From assembly GCA_022745215.1 (NCBI GenBank), contig JAIIWC010000032.1, positions 1-19,464 on the forward strand: DNA of 19,464 nt, given 5' to 3'. Origin of the DNA: Collinsella sp. Its GTDB lineage: Bacteria > Actinomycetota > Coriobacteriia > Coriobacteriales > Coriobacteriaceae. Numbering within the stretch: the first letter of the stretch is position 1; every line of letters starts with the position of its first letter. This document shows, piece after piece, positions 1 through 6,765 of the stretch. The notes beneath the pieces are model-generated. The model saw nothing but the letters and a program-made list of their open reading frames with translations, did not search any database and was not told where the DNA came from. The translations under genes were made by a program, and so were the position numbers.

Positions 1-185
1 CGCCAAAGCCGCCGCGACCGCCACGGTCGCCGCCGCGGTCACCAAAGCCGCCACGGCCGCCGCGATCGCCACCGCGACCGCCACGGTCGCCGCCGCGGCC
101 GCCGCGATCGCCAAAGCCGCCGCGACCGCCACGGTCGCCGCCACGACCACCGCGCTCGTCACGGCCGCCGCGAGGACCGCGGTCC
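1..185. repeat. GC-rich coding low-complexity repeat (RGG tail)
   Basis: The DNA encoding the Arg/Gly tail is built of near-identical blocks. Positions 1-34 recur exactly at 109-142, an offset of 108 bases or 36 codons, which keeps the reading frame. Shorter versions with GATCGCC or GGTCACC junctions lie between. Such tracts can expand or contract in frame by slippage or recombination, so tail length may differ between strains. Confidence 0.8.
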
Positions 186-778
186 TCGTCCAGGCCCATG
201 GCGACGAGCGGAGCGATAACCTTATCGAGAGCGGCCATCAGCTCGGTGGCCTCCTCGTAAGAAAGCTCGGGCAGAAGCTTCTCCTTCTTGTTGGCAAGCT
301 CGACCAGGCCCTCAGCGGCATCCTCGGCAGCGAAGACAACGATCTTGCGCATATCGCCCTCGGCGTCGTCGATGCGGCCGACCAGATCGGCAGCCTCGGC
401 CTCGGCCATCAGGCCATCGAGCTCACGAAGGCGCATGCCCAGCAAGTCGGACATTTCCTTCTGCTCCATCTTGGGCTTGAGGTCAAGAAGCTTGATGGCG
501 CGCTCGATGTTCGCCATGCGCTCGGCCTTGGCCTCCTCCTCCTTAGAAATAGCAAAGCGACGGCTACGCAGCAGGCGGGCGGCCTTCTGCATCTTGTCCA
601 TCAGCTCTTCGTCATCGTAATCAACGGCGGCCTCGACAACCTCGGCCTCCTCCTCGGCGGAAACCTCGTCAGCAGCCTCAACCTCAGCAGCTTCGGTCTC
701 CACGGTCTCGACTGCCTCGACCTCGGCAGCCATGGTCTCGTTCTCGGTCTCGTTCATGATCTCTTCGTTCTCAGACAT
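1..778 (-). CDS. Winged-helix (MarR-like) protein with acidic N-terminus and RGG-rich tail, 3' partial
   Basis: The ATG at 778 follows AGAAGGAG with good spacing, and the frame stays open for 259 codons to the left edge, so the C-terminus is missing. Three regions are visible. Residues 1 to about 58 are very acidic (Glu, Ala and Val, almost no basic residues). Residues about 60-195 look alpha-helical; around 85-150 there is a plausible winged helix-turn-helix (IERAIKLLDLKPKMEQKEMS, then an LLGMRLREL recognition-like helix, then a wing ending RKIVVFA). From about 200 to the edge the chain is an Arg/Gly/Asp low-complexity tail made of GGRGGDRGG and GGFGDRGG units. MarR-like is a fold-level guess from pattern; no family was confirmed. 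The RGG tail suggests RNA or DNA binding, by analogy with RGG-box proteins. The MFS gene lies upstream on the same strand with a 152-base gap and no obvious terminator, so some read-through is possible. Confidence 0.75.
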   Translation of the reverse strand, partial: MSENEEIMNETENETMAAEVEAVETVETEAAEVEAADEVSAEEEAEVVEAAVDYDDEELMDKMQKAARLLRSRRFAISKEEEAKAERMANIERAIKLLDLKPKMEQKEMSDLLGMRLRELDGLMAEAEAADLVGRIDDAEGDMRKIVVFAAEDAAEGLVELANKKEKLLPELSYEEATELMAALDKVIAPLVAMGLDEDRGPRGGRDERGGRGGDRGGRGGFGDRGGRGGDRGGRGGDRGGRGGFGDRGGDRGGRGGFG

Positions 779-930
779 GAGACTCCTTCTTGGCCCTCTC
801 GGGCATCATCGCCCCATTCGCGGGGCCCGTCGCGCACTCTTTGCGCCTTATACATTCATGCCTCTCGGCAAAACGTCCATTAGTTTATGGTGTCGCCATC
901 CAATCTAGCTGCAGAATCTATGTGCACACA

Positions 931-2346
931 TTAATGCGACATGTGCGACTCGCGGCGAGCGTACACCAGCGACACCGCGAACCCGACAACGGCAATCACG
1001 GCCGCCACGCGCACGGCGGCTGCAAATCCTATCGCCTGGGCAACGTCCGACGCAACGCCCGCGGCGCCAGCAGCCACCGCAGAACTCGAAAGCAGGCCGA
1101 TAAACAGCGACGGACCAAACGACGCGGCAATCATGTTCCACGTGTTAAGCAATGCCGTTCCGTGAGGATGCTCAGCGGCGGGAAGCGTCTCCAAACCGGC
1201 GGTCTGCGAGGGGCTCAGCACCAAACCGACGCCGGCATACACCACAACGGTCAGCAGCACGACAACGCCGATGTTCATGCTTGCCGCGGTCATCGAGATT
1301 GCCGTCTGCCCCACAGCGATCAGGGCAAAGCCGACCGGCAGCAGCGGCCACGCACCACGGGCATCCATCACGCGTCCGCCCACAATCGAGGTCACGGCGT
1401 TGCAGGCGATCGCCGGCAAAATGAGCAAACCCGCGACGAGTGCGGTCATGCCGTATGCGCCCTCAAAATAGAGCGGCAACAAAACGCTCATCGAGAACGT
1501 TGTCATCATCGACACCACCACAAGCAAACACGCAGGCCAAAAACGAACGCTCGCCATGGGACGCACGTTAAGCACCGGATGCTCGAGCCTGAGCTGACGG
1601 ACCGCAAACAGGCCGAGCAGCACAACGGCGACGAAAAGCGTCGCGATGCCGGCAATCAGATTGGTCGAGAACTCGCCTACGGAATACACAAATTCCGTAA
1701 TGCCGGCGGCGAGCAAAACAACCGACAGAATATCAAGCGTGGTGTTCGAGCGCTCTCCGACATTCTGAACGAGCTTTACACCCGCAGCAGCAACCACAAT
1801 GCCGCCCACCAGCGGCACTACGAACACCGCCCTCCAGCCAAACAGCGTGCACATAAGACCGCTGATCACGGGTCCAAACGCCGGCCCCAGCGTAATACAG
1901 GCACCGCCCAGGCTCAGATACAGACCAAGCTTCTCGCGCGGGGCGCAAGACAGCACCACGTTCATCATGAGCGGGAACAAGATGCCCGATCCCGCAGCCT
2001 GCAAAATACGGCTTGGCAGCAAAACGCTAAATGACGGAGCGAACAGGCACAGGACTTCGCCGGCGACCATGCATCCGCATGCGAAAAACAGCAGCTTGCG
2101 CGTCGAGAAACGACCGGACAGAAAGGCCATGATGGCCGTAAAGATCGACGTCACGATCATGTATCCCGAAACTAGCCACTGCGCCGTGGTGGCACTCACC
2201 GAAAAGGCCGCCATGATATCGTGCAGTGCCACGTTAATGATGTTCTCGTTAAACGCGGCGACAAAGGCTGCAATATACATTACGACGAGAAACGCCGAAG
2301 TGGCCGATGGCGTTGCTTGAACTTGTTGCTGAGATTTGCTCCCCAT
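931..2346 (-). CDS. MFS multidrug exporter, DHA2 (EmrB/QacA) type
   Basis: A 471-residue, very hydrophobic protein whose length and segment pattern fit the 14-helix DHA2 drug:proton antiporters. Helix 1 carries the AAFNENIINVALHDI stretch typical of the subfamily (usual form LDxTIVNVALP). Motif A appears as GRFSTRKLL after the second helix. Motif C, the antiporter signature, is visible as GACITLGPAFGPVISG around residues 148-163. The family exports drugs, dyes or amphipathic compounds using the proton gradient; the substrate cannot be read from sequence, though in a gut species bile compounds are possible. The start at 2346 follows an AGGAAGGAA ribosome binding site. It is divergent from the deformylase gene, with a 204-base gap, and upstream of the winged-helix gene on the same strand. 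No regulator is adjacent other than that winged-helix protein. Confidence 0.88.
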   Translation of the reverse strand: MGSKSQQQVQATPSATSAFLVVMYIAAFVAAFNENIINVALHDIMAAFSVSATTAQWLVSGYMIVTSIFTAIMAFLSGRFSTRKLLFFACGCMVAGEVLCLFAPSFSVLLPSRILQAAGSGILFPLMMNVVLSCAPREKLGLYLSLGGACITLGPAFGPVISGLMCTLFGWRAVFVVPLVGGIVVAAAGVKLVQNVGERSNTTLDILSVVLLAAGITEFVYSVGEFSTNLIAGIATLFVAVVLLGLFAVRQLRLEHPVLNVRPMASVRFWPACLLVVVSMMTTFSMSVLLPLYFEGAYGMTALVAGLLILPAIACNAVTSIVGGRVMDARGAWPLLPVGFALIAVGQTAISMTAASMNIGVVVLLTVVVYAGVGLVLSPSQTAGLETLPAAEHPHGTALLNTWNMIAASFGPSLFIGLLSSSAVAAGAAGVASDVAQAIGFAAAVRVAAVIAVVGFAVSLVYARRESHMSH

Positions 2347-2506
2347 GCATTTCCTTCCTCTTGGAACGACAGTCGCATCGCCCCAGAGGAACAGTCCAGG
2401 GCGAGCATGAGCCCTAGACTTACGTCAGACGCCGCACGCGACGGATCCGACAACATGGTCCAACGTTGAAAGATTGTAACGCTGACGCGCAGCTTTCCTT
2501 CCGCGC

Positions 2507-2512
2507 TATTAT
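2507..2512 (+). promoter_or_regulatory. Candidate -10 box of the deformylase gene
   Basis: TATTAT lies in an AT-rich island (TATTATTAAAA) about 40 bases upstream of the ATG at 2551, inside otherwise GC-rich sequence. No good -35 hexamer is visible at normal spacing, so this is a weak call. The rest of the 2347-2550 gap shows no other structure. Confidence 0.35.
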
Positions 2513-2550
2513 TAAAAGTCCACGAAAGCACGAGACATGAGGAGCCCGCC

Positions 2551-2961
2551 ATGATTAAGCCCATCATGAAATCCGAGTTCTTTTTGCGCCTGCCTTCCGA
2601 AGACGCGGGGCCCGACGATGCCGCGACCGGGCAGGACCTCCTGGATACGCTCCATGAGCATGAGCACGAGTGCGTGGGCCTTGCCGCCAACATGATTGGC
2701 GTGCGCAAACGCATCATCTGCGTAAAGGACGGCAACAGGGCGCTGCTGATGTACAACCCTCAAATTCTTGAGCAGGTCAATTCCTATCAGACGAGCGAAG
2801 GATGTCTCTCGCTTTCCGGCGAGCGCCCCTGTACTCGCTATCGCCGCATTAAGGTTGAGTATTTGGACGAGAATTTCGTCCACCGCATCAAAAACTTCTC
2901 GGGCTACACCGCCGAGATCATCCAACACGAAATCGACCACTGTTGCGGAATCGTTATTTAG
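2551..2961 (+). CDS. def: Peptide deformylase, short form
   Basis: Removes the N-formyl group from nascent proteins using a metal bound by one Cys and two His. All three family motifs are present in 136 residues. Motif 1 is CVGLAANMIG (residues 41-50), with Met48 where the classical motif has Gln. Motif 2 is EGCLSL with the metal ligand Cys85. Motif 3 is QHEIDH, with ligands His126 and His130 and catalytic Glu127. The protein ends six residues after motif 3 (CCGIVI), which matches the short deformylase branch common in gut Firmicutes and Actinobacteria; this is therefore full length, not truncated. The ATG follows GAGGAG by about eight bases. A bidirectional terminator follows. The Gln to Met change recurs in the GMAANMIG-type branch, so activity is likely but not certain. 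Confidence 0.9.
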   Translation: MIKPIMKSEFFLRLPSEDAGPDDAATGQDLLDTLHEHEHECVGLAANMIGVRKRIICVKDGNRALLMYNPQILEQVNSYQTSEGCLSLSGERPCTRYRRIKVEYLDENFVHRIKNFSGYTAEIIQHEIDHCCGIVI

Positions 2962-2976
2962 TTCCGCCGATTCAAG

Positions 2977-3013
2977 AAAGCTCCCTGCAGCAAAACAACT
3001 GCAGGGAGCTTTT
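2977..3013. terminator. Bidirectional rho-independent terminator
   Basis: A perfect 14-base stem, AAAGCTCCCTGCAG (2977-2990) with CTGCAGGGAGCTTT (2999-3012), and loop CAAAACAA. A short T run follows on the plus strand, and A residues preceding it give T residues on the minus strand. It sits between the convergent ends of the deformylase (2961) and the XRE-AlaA gene (3037), and can serve both. Confidence 0.9.
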
Positions 3014-3036
3014 CATAGTGCGGAACTTCTATCCCA

Positions 3037-4557
3037 CTAGCTCTGGCGGTAATGGTCGAAGAAGTCGGCGAGGTCTTCGAGGGACTCTTTGAGCACTTCC
3101 ATGCGCGGCAGGTACACGATACGGAAGTGGTCGGGCTCAGCCCAGTTGAAGCCGCCGCCGCGCGTGATCAGAATCTTCTTCTCGTGCAGCAGGTCAAGGG
3201 CGAACTGCTCGTCATCGGTAATGTTGAACTTCTTCACATCCATCTTGGGGAAGATGTAGAACGCCGCACGCGGCTTAACCACCGAGATGCCGTCAATCTT
3301 GTTGAGCGCCTCATACACAAAGTTGCGCTGCTCGTAGACACGGCCGCCGGGGCGGATGTAGTCGTTGACGGACTGGTGTCCGCCGAGCGCCGTCTGAACG
3401 ATCGACTGAGCCGGCACGTTGGAGCACAGGCGCATGTTGGAGAGCATGTTGATGCCCATGATGAAGTCGCTCATGCAGCGCTGGTTGCCCGAAAGCACCA
3501 TCCAGCCAATACGATAGCCCGCGATCATGTGCGACTTGGACAGACCGCTAAAGGTGACGCAGGGCAGATCGGGAGCGAGCGAGGCAATCGAGACGTGCTC
3601 GTAGCCGTCCATGCACAGGCGGTCGTAGATCTCATCAGCAAAGATCATCAGCTGATGCCTGCGTGCAACCTCGACGATGCCCTCGAGCACCTCGCGCGGG
3701 TAGACCGAGCCCGTGGGGTTGTTGGGGTTGATGATAACGAGGGCTTTGGTCGCGCTCGTGATCTTGGACTCCATATCCTCCAGGTCGGGATACCAATCCG
3801 CCTGCTCATCGCACAGATAGTGCACAGGATGACCGCCGGCAAGGGTTGCGCACGCCGTCCAGAGCGGATAGTCGGGGCTGGGGATCAGAATCTCGTCGCC
3901 ATTGTCGAGCAGCGCGTTCATCGAAAGCTGAATGAGCTCGGACACGCCGTTGCCCGTGTAGATATGCTCCATCTGAACGTTGGGCAAGCCCTTGATCTGC
4001 GAATACTGCATGATCGCCTTGCGCGCGGAGAACAGGCCACGCGAGTTGGAATAGCCTTCGCAGTCGGGCAGCTGCTGGCGCATGTCCTTGATGACCTCAT
4101 CGGGCGTGCGGAAACCGAAGGGCGCCGGGTTGCCGATATTGAGCTTGAGGATGCGCTCGCCCTCGTCCTCCATACGGGCGGCCTCGTCGACGACGGGACC
4201 GCGCACGTCATACAGGACGTTATCGAGCTTGGTGGATTTAGAAAAAGTACGCATGGTGGTGCTCCTTGCAATTTGAGCTGAGGGATGGGGTTCGGGCTTG
4301 GAATCGTTGCGGGGAGATGACTCCTCGCCTTGATCGGCGTCGCCGGCAAGCAGCCAGGTAACATCGACCTCCAAAATACGGGCGAGCAGCTCAGCCACAT
4401 CGCGCCGCGGAATCGTCTTGCCGCTCACATATTGGCTCATCTGACTCTTGCCGAGTTTTTTGCCGAGCATCTCCGATGCGCGGATCACGTCCGACTGGCG
4501 AACGTCGCGATCGGACATAGCCTGTCGCAGACGATCGCTAAACGTCTCTTGGGCCAC
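3037..4557 (-). CDS. alaA: XRE helix-turn-helix fused to AlaA-type alanine aminotransferase
   Basis: A 506-residue two-domain protein. Residues 1 to about 72 form an XRE/Cro-like helix-turn-helix (FSDRLRQAMSDRDVRQSDV, then SQMSQYVSGKTIPRR, then VDVTWLLAG). A charged linker follows, and from about 108 to the end lies a fold-type I PLP aminotransferase. That part is strikingly close to E. coli AlaA (glutamate-pyruvate aminotransferase) along its length: KLNIGNPAPFGF, YTGNGVSELI, PDYPLWTA, NPNNPTG (277-283), FADEIYD (PLP-contacting Asp308 and Tyr311) and SGLSKSHMIAGYR with Schiff-base Lys341. The likely reaction is pyruvate plus glutamate to alanine plus 2-oxoglutarate. The GTG at 4557 is chosen because AAGGAGG lies just upstream; a GTG at 4596 in the same frame has no ribosome binding site and lies inside the operator cluster. 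This is not a MocR protein, since those carry a GntR-type winged helix. The fusion suggests an enzyme that also binds DNA, perhaps its own promoter. Confidence 0.92.
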   Translation of the reverse strand: MAQETFSDRLRQAMSDRDVRQSDVIRASEMLGKKLGKSQMSQYVSGKTIPRRDVAELLARILEVDVTWLLAGDADQGEESSPRNDSKPEPHPSAQIARSTTMRTFSKSTKLDNVLYDVRGPVVDEAARMEDEGERILKLNIGNPAPFGFRTPDEVIKDMRQQLPDCEGYSNSRGLFSARKAIMQYSQIKGLPNVQMEHIYTGNGVSELIQLSMNALLDNGDEILIPSPDYPLWTACATLAGGHPVHYLCDEQADWYPDLEDMESKITSATKALVIINPNNPTGSVYPREVLEGIVEVARRHQLMIFADEIYDRLCMDGYEHVSIASLAPDLPCVTFSGLSKSHMIAGYRIGWMVLSGNQRCMSDFIMGINMLSNMRLCSNVPAQSIVQTALGGHQSVNDYIRPGGRVYEQRNFVYEALNKIDGISVVKPRAAFYIFPKMDVKKFNITDDEQFALDLLHEKKILITRGGGFNWAEPDHFRIVYLPRMEVLKESLEDLADFFDHYRQS

Positions 4558-4578
4558 TAGAACCTCCTTGCTGGCAAA

Positions 4579-4660
4579 GTTCAATTTATACAACACGAAT
4601 TGAACCTGAGTTCAATTTAGGCAGCAGTATAACGCCGTGCTATTTCGAAAAGTTCAATTT
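4579..4660 (-). promoter_or_regulatory. Operator cluster: four GTTCAATT boxes over the alaA-like promoter
   Basis: The octamer GTTCAATT occurs at 4579-4586, 4610-4617 and 4652-4659, and inverted (AATTGAAC) at 4598-4605. The middle pair makes a perfect palindrome, AATTGAACCTGAGTTCAATT (4598-4617). The same-strand copies are spaced 31 and 42 bases apart, close to three and four helical turns. On the minus strand a -35-like TTGAAC (4610-4615) and a -10-like TATAAA (4585-4590) lie within these boxes, although the 19-base spacer is long. Binding there would block the promoter. The obvious candidate binder is the XRE domain of the adjacent protein. Confidence 0.65.
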
Positions 4661-4720
4661 CAAAAATAAAATGAGCAAGACCTCGAGATTTATCCCAAGG
4701 CGATAACGACGTGCACGCAT

Positions 4721-5578
4721 TTAGAGGTATTCGAGGAAACGAGCGGCGGCAAGCGAAACATCGGCCGTTCGATATATGGCGTTGATCTGCCGATGGGGAT
4801 GCCCTTCGAGCGGACGCACAGCAACATCGAACTGGCAGCGACGCAAGATGAGCGCGGGAAGAATGCTCACGCCCAGGCCATCCTCGACCATAGCCATAAT
4901 CGCATAGTCATCCCAAGTCGACAGTTTTGAGCGCACCGCCAGCCCCGCCCGACGGAATAGCGGCGTAATCTCGTCATCAGTGCCGCGTTCTAGCAGAATA
5001 AACTGCTCGTTGGCTAAATCGGCAAGAGAAACGACCTCCGCCGTGGCAAGCGAGGAGTCCGCTGGCACCACGGCCATCAACTCGTCTTGCACCAACGGTC
5101 GCGACGCCATGCCGGCGCCGCGTGGCTCGCGCGGAATAAAGCCCAGGTCGCAGCGGCCTTCCGCCACCCATTGCTCAATCTCGGAGTAATCACCCATCAG
5201 CAGCTCGTAATCGACATCCGGATGATCGGCGCGAAAGCGCGCAATCACCGGCGGCAGTACATGGGTCGCCACACTCGAAAACGTACCAATGCAGATCTTG
5301 CCGCGCATGAGCCCACGCATCTCGTCCACGTGTCGCTGCAGGCGGCCAAACTCCTCGCAGAGCGCCTCAACCGCCGGCATGATCTGCCGCCCATCGGCAG
5401 AAAGCACCACACCCTCGCGGCTGCGGTCGAGCACCTTAAAACCCCAATCGGTCTCAAGGTCGCCCACCATGCGGCTCACTCCCGACTGCGAATAGCTCAG
5501 CCGCTCGGCGGCGCGCGTAAAACTGCCGGCCCGCACGGTCTCGAGCAGCACCTGCATCTTTTGAATATTCGTTTCCAC
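4721..5578 (-). CDS. LysR-family transcriptional regulator
   Basis: 285 residues, normal LysR length. The N-terminal winged helix-turn-helix is clear: METNIQKMQVLLETVRAGSF, then TRAAERLSYSQSGVSRMVGDLE as the helix-turn-helix (about residues 20-42). The linker helix runs to about residue 88. The periplasmic-binding-like effector domain begins at GKICIGTFSSVATHVLPPVI and contains the usual GRCDLGFI and VEDGLGVSILP segments. The GTG start at 5578 follows GGAGG by about six bases. It is transcribed away from an EamA exporter gene with a 118-base shared region, the standard layout for a LysR protein controlling its divergent neighbour. A perfect TATAAT (minus strand, 5624-5629) is the probable -10 of this gene. 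The ligand is unknown; an amino acid or other exported metabolite is a guess from the neighbour. Confidence 0.93.
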   Translation of the reverse strand: METNIQKMQVLLETVRAGSFTRAAERLSYSQSGVSRMVGDLETDWGFKVLDRSREGVVLSADGRQIMPAVEALCEEFGRLQRHVDEMRGLMRGKICIGTFSSVATHVLPPVIARFRADHPDVDYELLMGDYSEIEQWVAEGRCDLGFIPREPRGAGMASRPLVQDELMAVVPADSSLATAEVVSLADLANEQFILLERGTDDEITPLFRRAGLAVRSKLSTWDDYAIMAMVEDGLGVSILPALILRRCQFDVAVRPLEGHPHRQINAIYRTADVSLAAARFLEYL

Positions 5579-5650
5579 GGCACCCCTCCACCTTTACATG
5601 AGTTTTTGTCATGTTATCCATGCATTATATTCGCTTTTCTTCTAAAGCCA

Positions 5651-5667
5651 GTTCACCCATAGTGAAC
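5651..5667. promoter_or_regulatory. LysR-type box between the regulator and EamA gene
   Basis: GTTCAC-CCATA-GTGAAC is a perfect 6-base inverted repeat containing the T-N11-A pattern (T5653 to A5665) expected for LysR-type regulators. It lies just upstream of the regulator's TATAAT (5624-5629, minus strand) and 30 bases before the EamA start, where it could autorepress lysR and act on the transporter. A second, weaker dyad ATGA-N7-TCAT is at 5598-5612. Confidence 0.65.
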
Positions 5668-5696
5668 ATGCTCGGATATAGAGGGGATGTCAGCAC

Positions 5697-6608
5697 ATGA
5701 ACAACGGATTGTTTACGTACTTAGCAGCATTGCTATTGTTTGGCTCCAACGGCATCATCGCCGCTGCCATCGCGCTGCCGAGCTCCGATATCGTACTGTT
5801 GCGCACGTTTTTGGGCGCTCTCACCCTTGCCGCCATCCTCTTCATAACCAAGCGCCATAACCTGCAGGCTCCGTCTCGCCCCCGCGAGGCCGCAGCGCTC
5901 ATCGTCTCGGGCGCCGCGCTGGGCGCCAGCTGGATTTTCCTGTTCCGCGCCTATCAGACGATCGGCGTTGGTATCTCCTCGCTGTTGTATTACTGTGGCC
6001 CCATCATCGTTATGGCCCTCTCCCCGCTCATTTTTGGCGAAAAGCTGACCGGCGGCAAAATCGCCGGCTTTGTCGCCGTTGCTTGTGGTGCTTTTCTCAT
6101 TGCAGCGCAAGGTCTAGGCGGCAATATGCCCATTGCGGGCATCGTCTGTGGAATCGCCTCGGCCTTCTGCTATGCATTGATGGTCATCGCCAGCAAGGGT
6201 GCGCCGCACATCGAGGGCCTCGAGAACTCCGCACTCCAAGTGAGCGCCGCCTTTGTGACCGCACTGGCCCTCACGCTCATCACGCAGGGCGCTCCCTCGT
6301 TCCTGTCCGCCGGCGTCGCCGCCAGCATTGATTGGCGCGCCGTCGCTATGCTCGGCGTCGTCAACACCGGCATTGGTTGCCTGCTCTACTTTAGCGCCGT
6401 CGCCAAGCTGCCCGTCCAGACCGTCGCCGTCGTCGGCTACCTCGAGCCGCTTTCGGCGGTCGTGTTCTCGGCCGCCCTTTTGGGTGAAGTCATAACACCG
6501 GTCCGCCTGATGGGCGCCGCGCTTATCATCGGCGGCGCGATTTTTTGCGAACTCGCCGGCAAACGCGCAAACGCCAAGGCTGGCATCGCCCAGACAGCAC
6601 GTGCTTAA
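5697..6608 (+). CDS. EamA/DMT-superfamily transporter (probable metabolite exporter)
   Basis: 303 residues with about ten hydrophobic segments in two homologous halves, the EamA duplication. Typical features are the first helix LAALLLFGSNGII, the GASWIFLFRAYQTIGVGISSLLYYCGPI stretch closing the first half (residues about 77-104), and SAVAKLPVQTVAVVGYLEPLSAVVFSA in the second half. The LEPL motif preceding the penultimate helix is family-typical. Members export amino acids or related metabolites (for example RhtA and YdcZ relatives) or sometimes import; substrate is not readable. The ATG at 5697 is preceded by GAGGGG about ten bases upstream. It is divergent from a LysR regulator, which probably controls it. 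The C-terminus ends in a short basic tail. Confidence 0.9.
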   Translation: MNNGLFTYLAALLLFGSNGIIAAAIALPSSDIVLLRTFLGALTLAAILFITKRHNLQAPSRPREAAALIVSGAALGASWIFLFRAYQTIGVGISSLLYYCGPIIVMALSPLIFGEKLTGGKIAGFVAVACGAFLIAAQGLGGNMPIAGIVCGIASAFCYALMVIASKGAPHIEGLENSALQVSAAFVTALALTLITQGAPSFLSAGVAASIDWRAVAMLGVVNTGIGCLLYFSAVAKLPVQTVAVVGYLEPLSAVVFSAALLGEVITPVRLMGAALIIGGAIFCELAGKRANAKAGIAQTARA

Positions 6609-6642
6609 AAGCCCCTGCTTTGAAATGCTACCTGCGTAGATA

Positions 6643-6666
6643 AATAATCCCCAGCTGAGGATTATT
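6643..6666. repeat. Inverted repeat between EamA and kup
   Basis: AATAATCC (6643-6650) and GGATTATT (6659-6666) form a perfect 8-base stem with loop CCAGCTGA. It lies 35 bases after the EamA stop. There is no T run after it, so it is a weak terminator at best; an operator for kup is the alternative. Confidence 0.5.
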
Positions 6667-6754
6667 GTCTAAAATAACCCGATGTGCCAAACTGCTCTTG
6701 TATGTATAAAGACGGCATAAAGTTTTTTGTCCTAGACAGATAACCGGATGTCTA
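6665..6754 (+). promoter_or_regulatory. kup leader: repeated ATAACC-GATGT element and hairpin
   Basis: A motif TTGTC-(TA)-ATAACC[C/G]GATGT occurs twice, at about 6665-6685 and 6728-6751. The second copy also forms a hairpin, TAGACA (6733-6738) with TGTCTA (6749-6754), that ends one base before the AGGGAG ribosome binding site of kup. A -10-like TATAAA is at 6705-6710. Control of kup expression through protein binding or RNA structure is possible. No known riboswitch consensus was recognised. Confidence 0.4.
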
Positions 6755-6765
6755 AGGGAGTCCTC

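Noticed and set aside
1..185. Regular GC-rich repeats resembling a CRISPR or intergenic repeat array
   Set aside because: The repeats keep the reading frame of the minus-strand gene and encode GGRGGDRGG units; there are no unique spacers.
811..826. GCCCC/GGGGC hairpin as a terminator of the MFS gene
   Set aside because: Only a five-base stem with no T run on the minus strand; it lies in the leader of the winged-helix gene.
790..2034. Long open frame on the plus strand over the MFS gene
   Set aside because: It is rich in His, Arg and Gln, typical of an antisense shadow of a GC-rich membrane protein gene. It has no ribosome binding site, and the minus strand encodes a clear transporter.
3052..4281. 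409-codon plus-strand frame opposite the XRE-AlaA gene
   Set aside because: Antisense shadow with no recognisable domain; the minus-strand protein matches AlaA throughout.
6609..6765. Cyclic di-AMP (ydaO-type) riboswitch before kup
   Set aside because: The leader is short and I do not see the conserved core of that class; only small dyads are present.
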